A stretch of 64,000 nt of DNA from positions 4,945,501 through 5,009,500 of the forward strand of contig NC_083525.1 of NCBI RefSeq assembly GCF_032362555.1, read 5' to 3'. The translations under genes and the position numbers were made by a program. This stretch comes from Amyelois transitella (lineage: Eukaryota; Arthropoda; Insecta; Lepidoptera; Pyralidae). Shown here one piece after another: positions 48,718 through 61,701 of this stretch. The notes beneath the pieces are model-generated. The model was not told where the DNA came from. It did not search any database and was given only the letters and a program-made list of their open reading frames with translations. Numbering within the stretch: position 1 is the stretch's first letter; each line of letters begins with the position of its first letter.

Positions 48718-51700
48718 TTATTCTCTTTTTGATTCAGCCACAATAGTTTTCAATTTTGCTCTATCGATTTTGGAGGAGGCTGTCAATGGCAGCTGACTGA
48801 CGAATATAACTCCACCTCTGAGTTGCTTCGTGTCTGACAGGTTATCTGAAAACAAATAATGGGTAGTAAAGTTTTATAAAACTGTGTCATGTGTTGTATG
48901 TGTATTTAAGATAAACTAAATACATACATATATTTAGTTTTGTGGCAGCCTTAAAAGTAGATACTATATTTGATCGAAGGTGGCAATAAATTGACGCATA
49001 TTTTTAAACGTTGATAATTGAAAAAAGCTTGTAAAATTTATATTGATTAAATAATAACTTATAGAATTTTGTAAGATTTTAATCTTGAGTAACTTAATTG
49101 CATTCGACGAATTTAAAATTACCAAATTTTTATTAAAATGTTAGTCTGAAATTAAATATCCATTGTGTACTTCCCATCACGTCTTGAACCATAATACCTA
49201 CCCATGTCAAAATTAATACAAAAAAAAACTACCGATATGTGATTAAAGATATTGAAAACAAAACAAACGAGTGAAGTCTTTGATTCCCTTTTAATGCATT
49301 TTAAGTTTTTAAATAGGTACTTAATGTCATCTAGTAGGTAGTTACCTCTGCATACGAAGATGTTAGCTGAACCCTTACATCATCATCTTGTTAAACTTAG
49401 AACTTGCAAAAAATTATCTATAATCATTACTTACTCTTTACAAGATCCTTGATTTCCTGGGCAGTGACTTTGCACCCAGGTTTTCTGACGACGCACGCCA
49501 CTGGCAGATCTCCAGACTCGAGGTCTTCCACTACTCCTGTCACCGCCACATCATAGACGCCTGGATGCTGATGTATAACGTTCTCGAGTTCCACAGGAGA
49601 TACCTAGATATTGAAATATATTTCTTCTGTAATTATTAGTTGTGTATGTGCCTTTCAGATTGAAGTTCACGTGTAAATTAACGTACCTACAAAGTTAAAG
49701 AGAACAAGCGTCAACTCATGACCGAAATGCTGGCCTGTGTTTTTGCCCGAAACCAAATAAAGGGGACAATGCCTGACACAATGTGTCTAACATTTGGTCG
49801 CGGGTCGTTCACTGACTTTGAAGATCGTCTATAAATATGTCATACTATTACGATCTCTTTTTTTAGGGTACCTATTTTATTTAGATAAGATTGCTTTATA
49901 TGTTGAGTGATTATATTTTTCAAAACTTACATGGTGATTCTTGTATTTAAGTAACATTTTCAAGCGGTCCACATAATATAAGTTGTAATCTTCATCCATT
50001 TGCAAGAGATCGCCAGTTTTCAACCACCCGTCTTCGGAAAAGACCTCTTTTGTTTTCTCAGGGTCATTATAATATCCCTAAAAGAAAATATCACCATCTA
50101 TATTATATTTTTGTCGAAAAAAAAAGGTGTCTGAACGATGAAAACAAAAACTAAATCAAATAAGTACCTAAGTAGTTAAGAATTGATTTCGAAACTTCGA
50201 AAAATTTAAAAAAACATGTTTTTATAGGAAGATTTATGGCTGATTTCATAATCAGCCTAGATATAAAGTAGTGAAATTGGGAAATTGAAACACCTCATAA
50301 AGAGCCCTAATAAATTGGCCAAATTGTAAGAACTGTGGAAATGGTGTTACCTGATAAACTATGAATATGAAAAAATATTTTAGCCCTTCTATAGAAATAG
50401 TGTGTGAAGTCAAAGAAGGGTACTAACCTTAAATAATGCTGGTCCTTTTAACCAAAGTTCTCCTGTAATGTTTGGTCCCACTATGTCTTTTTGTGATTCA
50501 ACTTCTATGAGCTGAAATTAAGCAAAAATAAATAATTATTATTATATATTATTTTTAAAACCAAGTAAGTCTCAATTGAGTTAAAAATTTATTCAATTCA
50601 GAACACAATCTTTTATATTTCTTTATAATCTTTAAAATCGAGCGACAATGTAAATAAGCACAGATTTACAAGCTTCGCAAACAACATTGCGAATCGTACA
50701 AGTTAAATTTAGGAAACGAAAATTATGTCGGTATGCATTTTCGTTTTAGATTCCTTTAAAAATAAGATTTATGAACTAAGATTGTTTAGAAAAAGGGCGG
50801 CCTTTTACAGAGCTCAGACTATCTTAGTCTAGTTATAAATCATACCGAGTTCAATTATTTACCCTAAACTGAAGAGACTCCCGGATTTTCCCAAGGGACC
50901 CTGGAAGCTTATCATCAGAACGGACCGCAAACCCGGCGACTTCAGTAAGCCCGTACTGCTCTTGAACATCAGCATTGGGCATCAATTTCTGAAAAGAAAT
51001 ATGTTTTACAATAACTACATGCATATAACGTGTTTATGCCATATATGGAAGACCGAACCAATAGTCTCGAAATGGTCAGCTGCATTAAGCTTAGTGATGG
51101 TAGTTACCCCACAGCCTAAAAGAAGAATCCTAAATTATTAGTCATTTCTTTGACTGATTTCTACAAGTTCGTTAGGAAGAGAAGCAGCAAGTGATTTTTA
51201 CTGTATTTATTTTCTACCGTCATGGTTCTATTCTGAAGTCCCAGAAACAACACAGCTCTTTATAGATTAACACAGAGTATTATTTTGATAACTTATACCT
51301 ATCCTAAAATAATAACATTTATTAGCGACATTGAATTTTATTACAACTTTCATAAAGAATTATCAGATGTAAGAATGGAAATTAACAAACATTTTATGTA
51401 GGTCGCAAGTACTACTACTTCATGTAAATAACCTACCTCTATCAAAACTAAGTTTTATGTTGTACTGAATTGGGTTAGGTAATAAAGACTGGTATGGTAG
51501 AAAAAACCAATTTAAAGGCTTTAGATAATAGTATGTTATCAAACCTTAGCCATATTAAATAGTCCCGGGGCCAGAACGCCACCAGCAATAACAACGTGAT
51601 TGAAACAGGATAAGTCGCAGTTCGTGACTTCTTCTGTATTCAACAAACTGGCCAATAAGGGAGGACTGCTCGTTACATGAGTGGGCTGAAAATAAGTATT

Positions 51701-54343
51701 AACGAGTTAATAATAAAGTAAAATATGACGGTAAAATAGGATGGTTAAAGCAGAGCAAAACAAAATTCTGAAATCCAAGAGATATTTTTTTATTTCTAAT
51801 TCAATTTTAACTCACGTGTACTTAGTTGATTAACTGTATTATAAGGTTGTAAGAAAAGTGTCATCAAATTTAACGAATACATACCCTGTATCTATTAATC
51901 ATTTCGTAAATGAGCGGTCGGTCTAGCGACAAAGGTGATTGGAGCCTGGTATATCTCAAAATAGGTGATAAAATGTAGTGGAAGTTTGCTGATATCCATT
52001 GCAGTGGTGAAAGAATCAACGCTATCCTTTCTGGATCCGGGAATTTGGTTTGACGACACCTTTTGTTTCAAATTATAAATGTTTATCTTATTATCATAAT
52101 ATGGTAATTCTGTTTAAAGTCGGTATAAAAAAGAGTAACTTTGTGCAACATTAAAATAAAAAAGGGTAAATCCATGAAGCTACATACTACAAGCTTATGT
52201 TGTTATTAATGGTAAAAAATATTTACTGCTTTTAAAATATTTATTAAACCAACAAGATTTAATGAGAAAAAGTATATTAAAAGTAAATTAAAAGACTACT
52301 GATAAAGCAAAAGGTGAAGAGGGGTCGTGGCAAGTGGCAATATAGTAACCGACAAAAATGTAAGGTCTTACCAGAATTCCATGCATCCGAACATACTGCT
52401 GACATGCGTCAATGTAGCACATTTTACTCCCCCGCTCGTTCCACCAGTCATCAGGAGAATAGAGAATGTTTCACTTGGATCGAAATCTTCTGGCCTAACA
52501 ACAAATGTTACTATTTACAAATCAAGAAAAAATCATTTTAAAATATTATATGGACAAGGTGAAACATGAACTGTGTATACGGATAACGTTTGTTTTAATA
52601 GAGTAAAATAATACCTACTAGAAACAATAATATTAGCATCTTCAAAGCATGGTTCTACAAACCATTCCGGGGTTATACGAACCCCTTTCTTGATTTCCCT
52701 ACAAGTCTTTTATTGTATCACATTTTTATTTATTATCACATTTTTATTTATTAATATCTATATACTATATACTATCCATTCTAGATTGTATGTGTACACT
52801 ATCTTAGGTGTTTGAAACATAACCTGAGCTTTGATACGAGTAGCAACAGCTGAAAATACCAGAAAACGAATTAAAACTTTAATAAACTTACTTGAATCCC
52901 TCAATTTTCGTATCATCTCCGAATTTATCCAAAAATCTCTGAAAATCTGTGTAATCTTTGCTTTCGTCGAACGTTACTATATCTGAGGTCAATTTTGCCA
53001 CAGTTAAAGCTTCTTTGACGTATTTGCCATAATCATTGAGACAGAATATAATTTTTGGCCTTTGGATATCCAGAAGATTTTGCAATTCTTCTACAAAATA
53101 ATCGGAATTAATTAAAGGTTTACAAAATGTTTCTTAAATTGCTGAATTGGAACCACATTTATTTTCGTAAAAATCTAACAACCGTAGTCGCCACTGATAT
53201 TTTTTAAAGCTCCTGAAAATCACTGTTCAAAGTTTATTTTCAGTTTATAGGGTAGTCGGGCAAATTTTTGAGTAACGTTTTTCATGAACATGATCAACTT
53301 TTTTAAGTTAAAGAGAGTATTAACAATAGTTAATACAAATTTAAATGTACCTAATAAGGAATTTTAAGTTCGTATACAACAGGAATTCCTATCGGAAATA
53401 TATATATGTGTCACGTGTACTTAAGTTCTTATGGAAATATGTATGTCCGACGTTTAAAATACTATACTTTCAATATATACTGAGGATTATAATTTCTTAT
53501 CTACTCACTAACTCTCATGTTGATATCAACAGGTGCAATAGCAGCTCCAATGAAGAGGCAAGCGTAATATACAATGCACACATCCATATTATTGGGTGTC
53601 ATCAGGCTGATGACGTCACCACGCTTGATCCCACAATTCTTCATTGCTATAGCACATTGTATGCACCTTCGAAGTACTGACCCACCGGTTTCTTTTACGC
53701 CTGTAGATGCATCTATCTACAAGTACAATATTGGTCTTATCCAACAAAACTTTCCCCTTACTCAGAGGAGCAAAACATGCGTGCATATAAAAATCAACGC
53801 GGGAAGAGGAAGATACTCGTAGAACCAACAGCCTTGATAAGACCAAAAGGTCACGTTCAGCTTTTTATTAAGATTCAGATAGTGATAGGTTGCAAGCCTT
53901 TCCCTTTGTCGCCTTTTACTACATCTATGGTCATTCTAAATTTTGGATCTATTCAGAAAATTACATAGGATTACATTCAGGATAGATTAGATTCAGGCAG
54001 TTTGATCTATAAACAATATTTTGTCTCGAGCGAGTAAATCATATCGTATATTACTTATTTTAGGAACTAGGTGTATTATTGAAAAACCATATTTATTGGG
54101 AGATTAATAACTGTTGGCTCTGTCTGCCCCGCAAGGGATATAGCCGTGATTATGTGTATGTATGTATGTATTAATAACAGATCTTACCTGCAAAATAAAC
54201 TTTGGGTCATCCATCAAACTGCGATGAATGAGTTTCCCAATATGGTGCCTGTCTGATGGGATGCCGCTTGCAGCCACAACCCTGAATGCCAGGTCTTCCA
54301 GAAACCATTGCATGGACGCATTGCTTCGGGGCCGAGCGTGCAT
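48718..54343 (-). CDS. Acyl-CoA synthetase / luciferase-like adenylate-forming enzyme 2, diverged motifs
   Basis: Paralogue of the 39773-46610 gene. Eleven exons: 54343-54188, 53716-53509, 53090-52892, 52494-52372, 52059-51885, 51685-51545, 50988-50863, 50511-50428, 50077-49931, 49603-49435, 48845-48718; 1656 nt, 551 aa. Exons 2-9 have exactly the same lengths as in the paralogue (208, 199, 123, 175, 141, 126, 84, 147). Core motifs: MTGGTSGGVK at 203-212 (P-loop altered from S-S/T-G-T-T-G-x-P-K), YGLTE at 346-350, GWLKTGD at 421-427, DRLKMLLKY, and TASSKID in place of the usual SGK, with K535 kept. The C-terminus (...AESKRE) lacks a standard peroxisomal signal. Exon 5 has a weak acceptor (GAAACAAAAG, no pyrimidine tract), but its length and frame match the paralogue. 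The substrate is unknown and activity may differ or be lost. AATAAA at 48717-48722 overlaps the stop codon. Confidence 0.93.
53820..53935 (-). repeat. Family 1 repeat, degenerate
   Basis: GGTCACGTTCAGCT, AGATAGTGATAGGTTGCAAGCC and GTCGCCTTTTACTACATC remain. It lies in intron 1 of ligase 2. Confidence 0.6.
54108..54178 (+). repeat. Family 1 repeat, tail fragment
   Basis: CTGTTGGCTCTGTCTGCCCC, GCAAGGGATATAGCCGTGAT and a TATG tail; it ends 10 bp from exon 1 of ligase 2. Confidence 0.75.
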
Positions 54344-55379
54344 TTTTGTGCTACAAAAAATTCACATATATATATATATATGTATATACTATGACTGGGA
54401 ACGCGGACGATGCAACACGCCACTCGCAACAATTGTATTAAATATATAAATAATGTAAACATTTTGAGTAAGAATTTGAAAATTGATTATCATTTGTTTC
54501 AATTAAAGGGTGCAATGTCAAGTAGGACCTCAATTTAAAAATAATTAGGTATTATTATTTGTGGATTAAGAGGATATATCTTATTTATTAAAAATCTGTT
54601 CATATGACAATTGAAAAATAAATATGTTATCTTATACATATACCACGTCTTAACTCTCAAAGATAAACAAAGCCAGTAGTCACCTGACTGTGAGATCACG
54701 TTGAAAGAATGAAAATTGAAACTTAGTGGATGATCAAAGGTTATATTTTTTAGTACAGAGCGAAATGGGTGTTTTAATTATAGCTAGTGGTCGATATAAT
54801 GATAAAAGCTATATTACAGCAAGGTTTCGTCCAAATATGTTCTATACCTATAGGTATTCACAAAATTACTCAGTGGTATTTTTATTTACAATTTCAATAA
54901 CAGTTTTGATAAATTTCTTCACCCTTACAATGTGCCCTCTTAGTCACAAAGCGAACTCGATGGCGAAATTGTTGTTATATAGATATATAACAATATAATA
55001 CAGACAAATTGTTTATATTTTCACAATTTATGTTAAAGTTCATTGCGCACTCTAGGTTAAGTAGAACTGGGACTCAGATGGCGTAGGTCAGGGAACGCGC
55101 GATAGATAACTATTTATCTTTTCCGTTTTATGAATGAAAATACTTTCCTCGGGTTAAAAATAATAATATTTTTAACTATCTTTTACCCGTAACTTCTTCC
55201 GCGCGTTATAAACGCCACATACAAAAGAATACAGGTTTTTGCAAATCCCACGGGAACACAGTTTTTACCGGAATTGGTTCAATAGACAACGCGTGATAAA
55301 ATAACAAACAAACATGCGTACCTACTGTCGCATTTATAATATTAGTTGGGGACTGAACTGGATAATCAGCTTATTATTT

Positions 55380-55528
55380 CAGTCCTTGCGAAAGGTTGAG
55401 TCAAAAGTAATCTAAAACATTGGCATTAAATGAAGGGAGTTGTGAATTTGGATGAATAAAAAAAAGTATACAGAATTAAGTCTCTGCTTACCCCTCCGAA
55501 AAAAGGCGTGATTTTATGTGTGTATGAA
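55380..55528 (+). repeat. RTE-like LINE 3' end, family 2
   Basis: Plus-sense copy: TTGTGAATTTGGATGAAT, AGTCTCTGCTTACCCCTCCG, AAAAAAGGCGTGATTTTATG, then TG-rich tail units. Confidence 0.65.
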
Positions 55529-57779
55529 CACCTTCTCATAGCAAAAGTTTTATGCATAATAAAAAAGTCCAAGCCTACATATTCATAAGATTATTCGCCA
55601 CAACGACATAATAACCGATAAGATAAGATTAGATGAAATAAAGAAAAGGTTATCAGAGGTTAGACAGACTAATCTATACTAATATTATAAAGCTGAAGAG
55701 TTTGTTTGTTTGTTTGAACGTGCAAATATCAGGAACTACTGGTTCGAATTAAAAAAATATATTTTTGTGTTGAATAGACTAGAATTGTCGATGAACGCTT
55801 TAGGCTATATAACATCACGCTGCAACTATAAGGAGCGAAGAAATAATGGAGAATGTAAAAAAACGGGGAAAATTATTCATCCTTGAGGGTTTCAATGATG
55901 CCCAAAATAACTATTCCACGCGGACGAAGTCAAGGGCACAGCTAGTAACAAAAATATAGGTAATCCCATCCCAACTAATATAATAAATGCGAAAGTGAGT
56001 TTGTTGTTTATTTGTTAACTCTTCACAGTTTAACCACTGAACCGATCTTCTTGAATTTTTGCGAACCTTATTAACTGTCAGTTTTCATCCCGCTAAAAAT
56101 TATAGTTGTGCCCGTGGGGTTCGCGATGTTTGTATGTGGCGTTAAAGTCGCGCGGACGCAGCTGCGGGTAAAAGATAGTAATACACAAATATTATGTAAT
56201 AGAATTACCCCTCATTCTATTACATAATATTTATGTATGTGAAAATTCAACTCTACAACTGTACCAATGTTCATCAAAATCGGTCACTAGGTGTAAAATC
56301 GTAACAGACAGACAGAGTTACTTGCACATTTATAAAAGTTATGTAATGTTTCTGAAAATTGCACTATTAACTGTGTGAATTTTAAGCCGAATGGTTTTTT
56401 AGATCTAACCGAACAAATAACAACAAGAACAAGAAATAAACAACAAATAAGAAGAAGAACAAGTAATTTATTTCTTTTCTAACTAGGTATGTACTGTTTC
56501 TTGTTACGGTGTAAATTTCTTATTTTCTTTTCTTTTTATTGCACAGAAAATCAAAGAACTATAAGCATTATTTTATTGTTGTAATCCTAAGGACATAACA
56601 TTGCTTCATTCATACGTATACGAATTTATTTATTTTATTTTATTATAATTTACTAAAATAAACAATTCACAAGACATACCTTTAAGTTACAACTCAAATA
56701 TGGAAATTAAAACTCCTGATTGCACGTTACAATAACACTACGAGCGTAGAACAAGGATTACTCTGGTATTTTTTGTCAACTACAAAAATGTTTATGATTT
56801 CCATTTATATACTTAGTTTCATTTAGATTTATCTCAGATAACAAACAGCCCGATATCTTTATGTTTGCAGATGTTCAGTCAGAAAAGATAAAGGGAGTAA
56901 TATAAATACTAGTGACCTAACTCGGCTTCGCACGGGGTCATTTCAACTCATAAAGTTTTTCTTCCTCCGAGGTAGCCCCCGTTACAATCTTACTTCTCTA
57001 GAGAGAAGCCCGGGCTGTGCCTTGAACCATAATCCTGGATCGAATAAGTCAGTTTTTTTACGAAGAAACTGTCCCATATGACCTCCGCATCGTGTTATGG
57101 GGAACCTAACCCGTATTGGATTTTGGACCCGTAATGTCCAAGTTTATTCATAATATGCATATATGCATAAGTCAAATAAAAGTCATATGATACATGGCCG
57201 AAGAAGGATTTGAACCATACTCTTAGTGTTCATATAGTTCAAGAACGTATTTTTATTGGATAAAGAAAGAAAATAGTCAAAAGACTAGACTAGAAAAAAA
57301 ACTAAGTATTAATAAAAAAATGACTATGCTATTCGTAGTGCAATGAGCAAATCGTTAGTAAAGACAAATATAATAACGGTTTTAATTTTGTTATTAACAT
57401 CATATTTACATAATAAAAAGCGGCCAAGTGCAAGTTGGACGCGGCACGAAAAGTTTACCATTAACTAAAAAATAAATTGCGTTTATTTTTTTTTATTTAA
57501 TTATATATTTTAGTACATCAAGGAAAAATATAAGAATAGAACTTTAACTTAAGAGAAATTACGTGAACTATATATTTCTAGAGAAATTTCTTCCAGTAGG
57601 CCCACAATAGGAAAATGTTTCGTTGTATGGGATCCCTTTAATAATTATTATATTTTATTTATTTATTTTTAAAGGTAACATATAACTTCATATTCTGTGA
57701 AAATTTTAAACCTCAACCTGTTATTGTTATTGACATTGAGAAAAAAATAACAAAACAATTTTTATTTAAATAATAAATA

Positions 57780-57785
57780 TTTATT
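57780..57785 (-). promoter_or_regulatory. Polyadenylation signal of FABP 1
   Basis: AATAAA on the minus strand 13 nt beyond the stop codon; a second copy lies at 57761-57766. Which is used cannot be told from sequence. Confidence 0.5.
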
Positions 57786-57797
57786 CATTAGACTAAT

Positions 57798-59940
57798 TTA
57801 CAATTTGTAGTATCTTTTAGCGACGCCATCCCAATGGCCAGCAGTGGCAGTCTGAAAGGAAAAGAAAAACAAGGTTGGTAACTGTCAGAAGTTGTTCTGT
57901 TAACATTTATAAAAACAATATATTTTGTTGTAGGTATACTTATATCCGCTAAACGGATAGCGTTATTTCTGCATTAGTAAATGTAGAAACCACGAGATTT
58001 TTCCATTATTCTAACTTTGCTATAGCCGCCCATTATTAGTTCTGAATTTCAAACTCGACGGGTCAGAAGTCCAAAAGATAAGCGAGTTCAAACAAAAACA
58101 ATCTAGCCGAATCATTGTACTAATAAGGTATGTACACAGGTACACAGTTATGATTATTACCGCTTGTCAAAGTAAATATTTTCAGCAAGAAAATTATGAT
58201 GAACTTAAATGAAACCAATGATGCAATGAAGTGTAATTTTTATCATGCTGAAGTTGAAGTCCTGAAAAAGGCTTATCGAAAATGATCAACTAAACAAGTA
58301 TGCCTTGTAAGGGATTTTAATCAAAGACCACGAATTTATACTAATAGAATAAATTTTAATGTGAAAGTTTTTTTGTTTGTCCCATTTTCCCGCCAAAACC
58401 ACCGAACCGACTCATATAGTACAGAGTACGAAGAAGGCTTAAGGTACCTACTTATCACGCGGGTAGAGCCGCTGTCGCTATAATGCTAGTATGTTAAAAG
58501 AATACTATTTTAAAATGTAAAAAAATATGTAATTATAGAATTAAACTCAAAAACGAATTCACCTGTTTTGATCTATACTTAATATTACACAATAGTCTTC
58601 AGACTTATTTGAGTAAATTCGCACGGTATGGCGTCTATAAACCTAGTATAAAATTGAATAAAAGGAAATACTTACAACTATAAGTTTGTCACCATTATAT
58701 TCTCTTTTGAAGGTGGCTGTTTTACCATCGCGCTTGACGACCTGTGTCACTACGTTGCCATCAACGGTGTACGTAGATTTAACCTAAAAAAAACAATCTA
58801 TTTAAAAACAACTGGCGAGTTGCGATTATATGAAATTAAATACAACACGAACTATTTTGAGCCCTTCATATGCAACATATCAACGCATATTTAAAAATAC
58901 TTACATAAAATGCATTACCTAGATCTTTTATTACTTGCCGGTTGACTGAAAGTACCTACTTGGGTAAGTCCGGCATTGCAAGTGATTTATTTCTTTTTCT
59001 TAGGATGTAAGTACTATTTTTTGTATTTGTTAATAACTCTACAATAAAAATACTGATTACAAACTATTTCCCTGATTTGAATTAGTTTTTGAGTAGTTTC
59101 AATTAAGTCAGATAAGCATTACGCGCCTTTAACACAGTGATAGACAAGACTCTTGGAAATAACATAGGTACATACATACATAAAATCACGCCTCTTTCCC
59201 GGAGGGGTAGGCAGAGACTACATCTTTCCACTTGCCACGATCTCTGCAAAGGTAGATTACTGTTTTTCCTGGATATCACTTCTAATAGGTCCTAGACTCA
59301 ATTTTGCGCTTACTGTAGATCCTTCTCTCAGTTCTTCGTCCAATTCCACACCAGACTTGAACTGAACCGCCCTGGTTCTGCCCGGAGCTGCGAAAGTGTA
59401 CGTGTATGTGTCGCCATTTTTCTCCAGTTTCGTGGAAGGCCTGTATTGGGCATATTTAGCCACATCTTCTTCTTTGACACCTGGTAAAACAAGAAGTTTG
59501 TAAGGTAATTAAAAAACAAAACAATGTTTTGCGTAAAAATATCATCGTCATCTGAAAAGGTAGAACAATTTTTTTTCATTATTTTAGGTATTTTTATAAG
59601 TTACCGTAATGGTATAGTTTGTATAAGTTTCATATTTATATTAATATTTAATTTCAGAACTATGCCCATGTATAGTTACTTACATTTAATTTAACTTTAA
59701 ATTCTTTTAATATAATTTAAAATAATGATTTTTTTTCTTACTTCATAATAATCACACACAACAATACCTACTTACATGCGTTTACTGAAATCATTTAATG
59801 AAATTACATATAAGTACCATAGGTATAATCGTATCAACTAAAGAAACAGTACAACATCGGAGCCACTTACCAACCGCTCTAAGAAAATTCTCAAAATTTT
59901 CGTCTTTTTCGAAAACGTACTCCTTGCCCAAGAAAGCCAT
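57798..59940 (-). CDS. Fatty-acid-binding protein 1 (cellular FABP, 132 aa)
   Basis: Small cytosolic lipid carrier of the FABP/CRABP family. Four exons: 59940-59871 (70 nt), 59480-59314 (167), 58783-58676 (108), 57851-57798 (54); 399 nt, 132 aa. It starts MAFLGKEY and has ENFENFLRAVGV (portal helices), KLEKNGDTYTYTF, FKSGVELDEELREG, VKSTYTVDGNVVTQVVK and FKREYNGDKLIV. It ends KRYYKL, with the R128-x-Y130 pair that binds the fatty-acid carboxylate in this family. There is no signal peptide, as expected. Exon structure is identical to the next gene, 2.1 kb upstream. AATAAA occurs 13 nt past the stop (57780-57785). Confidence 0.97.
59165..59255 (-). repeat. RTE-like LINE 3' end, family 2
   Basis: ACATACATACATAAAATCAC, CCCGGAGGGGTAGGCAGAGA and GCCACGATCTCTGC, the minus-sense form of the 32408-32580 element. 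It lies in intron 2 of FABP 1, 59 bp from exon 2. A shorter relative is at 60238-60290. Confidence 0.75.
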
Positions 59941-59973
59941 TTTGCACAAACTTAACCACGATTACTCGCTGAC

Positions 59974-60012
59974 CGATAATAAATTGAAAAATTGAACGCG
60001 GTTTAATATATT
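59974..60012 (-). promoter_or_regulatory. Core promoter of FABP 1
   Basis: On the minus strand, a TATA-like ATATATTAAA (60012-60003) precedes the 13-mer CAATTTATTATCG (59986-59974), which ends 33 nt before the ATG. The same 13-mer sits at nearly the same distance in FABP 2. The TATA-to-motif spacing puts a likely start site near or just after the 13-mer, giving a 5' UTR of about 30 nt. Confidence 0.6.
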
Positions 60013-60931
60013 GGCCAAAAATTGATAATGAAAAGTTACTGATTCACGCTGAGTCCCATTTCTGGGACCTTATCATACCCAGATCTAGATTTACGGACAG
60101 GCAGATAACAATTAATGTAGTGTACAATAAAATTTTGTAAAACTTATTTAATTCTTTATTTATTTATTTTTGTACACAAAACTATATGCATTCAATACAG
60201 TAATTCTAGTACAAAGGTGCCACTTATTCTTATTCTTTCATACGTACGTAAAATCACACCATTTTCCCGGAGGGGCAGAGACTACATACTTATATTAAAT
60301 TGCAGTGATCATTGCATACTAAATTTTTCTTCAACGTTTGCATAAAATCTAGGAAGGTCCCTTTCCCTTTCAAATAATCAGGAGATAAAGATTTTTTGAG
60401 AACTGAGAAAAGAGTGGAAAGTTTTAAAGTAATCGCTTATGATTGCGTAAACGAATAGGAATAGAAGCCAATTCAGTTTAGAACTACTACTACAGTAACG
60501 CTTAATAATAATTAAATAAGCCTTTACTCAGATAAGCATTACAATTGTTAAAAGTATATTCTATAATATGCGTTTTACGTGTATTCTTATGATAATCAGT
60601 TTTTTGTTTGCCAGTCGGCAAAGGCCACCTCCGATCTTGTCAATACAGTACAGTTACGCATAGTACTGTTAGCTTACAGTGCTAGTCTTTACTACTATTT
60701 TAATCGTTTTTGTGGTTCTTCTATATTAAGTAATTTTACCAAGAGTACAATCAAAAAGAGTTTGTTTACTTGTGTATTTGAGAATTTAGTGAAATACTCT
60801 CTTAGTGCACCCCTAAACCACTTAAGGACTAGTTACCTACGCTCATCTCTGCGTGTTCCCAGTTGCACCCTCCAATTAATATTATATTATTTTCCAGCTT
60901 ATTAATAAAATAATATTATATTATTTTACAG

Positions 60932-61170
60932 CAGTGGCTCAGCGGTACGCTTGTCTGTGACACCGGAGGTCCCGGGTTTGAATCCCGGAAAGGGCATGAT
61001 ACGAACAGAACTTTTTCTGATTGATCTGGGTCTTGGATGTTTATGAATATAAGTATTTATTTATAAAAAAGTATCGTTGAGTTAGTATCTCTTAACACAA
61101 GTCTCGAACTTACTTCGAATCTAACTTAATCTGTTTAATTTGTCCCGTATATATGTATGTATTGTTTATA
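60932..61170 (+). repeat. tRNA-headed SINE (best copy)
   Basis: Begins GCAGTGGCTCAGCGGTACGC (A box TGGCTCAGCGG) and has GGGTTTGAATCCCGG (B box). An unrelated body follows (TCTGGGTCTTGGATG, GTATCGTTGAGTTAG, AGTCTCGAACTTAC), ending TTTGTCCCGTATATATGTATG. The tRNA-like 5' part marks it as a SINE; relatives are at 35635-35872 and 25893-26128. Confidence 0.85.
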
Positions 61171-61701
61171 AGCTTAAGAATATCAATCTCTACTCATTTT
61201 CACGTATCGCAAGAGGCAATAAAAGGAACATTTACATTTAAACCCAACAAAATGTGCAACCACTTTTCCAATCTAGGTAAGGTTTCCTGAACAAACGTAG
61301 GTAAGAGAGTTAGAAGTCGTAACCCAATCCATTTGCCTTAACTGTTGTCATGTAAATTTTGCAACGACCATACCAACCACTTACGAGGTTTATGCATTAA
61401 TTTGATAAGTTGCCGATGCTGTTACGATTTACAAAAAATTCATGTAACTGCACATGTAACCATAATACAATATGGTTAAGTTTCCCCTGCAAAGGTCTGA
61501 CGGGAGTTATCTCGTGTAAAAACTTGATATAAGATCGTGTGGTCACAGGCAGACTCTGGGCTCCTCTGCAAAGAGGTGGGTAAACAACCAAAACACACGG
61601 CGGATGATGAGGTAACCTTTAAGGCATAGAGAAATACTACTTTGGTTCGGAAGTCGCAGGCAAGAGCTTGTTAATATTATTACAATCAATCTAAAATCCC
61701 C

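Larger units (their letters stand above)
54344..57797. other. Spacer between ligase 2 and FABP 1
   Basis: 3.5 kb with no gene. It contains an AT microsatellite (54364-54384), an RTE-like 3' end (55380-55525; ends CCTCCGAAAAAAGGCGTGAT), two family 5 copies (55685-55950 and 55970-56180), a family 3 copy (56960-57140) and a tRNA-SINE B-box fragment near 57200-57225. Confidence 0.6.

Noticed and set aside
60579-60905. 108-codon plus-strand open frame between the FABP genes
   Set aside because: No motif, low-complexity composition and no promoter or homologous copy seen.
60932-61003. Possible tRNA gene
   Set aside because: A and B boxes are present but no acceptor stem can be formed, and the sequence continues into a SINE body that recurs at 35635-35872.
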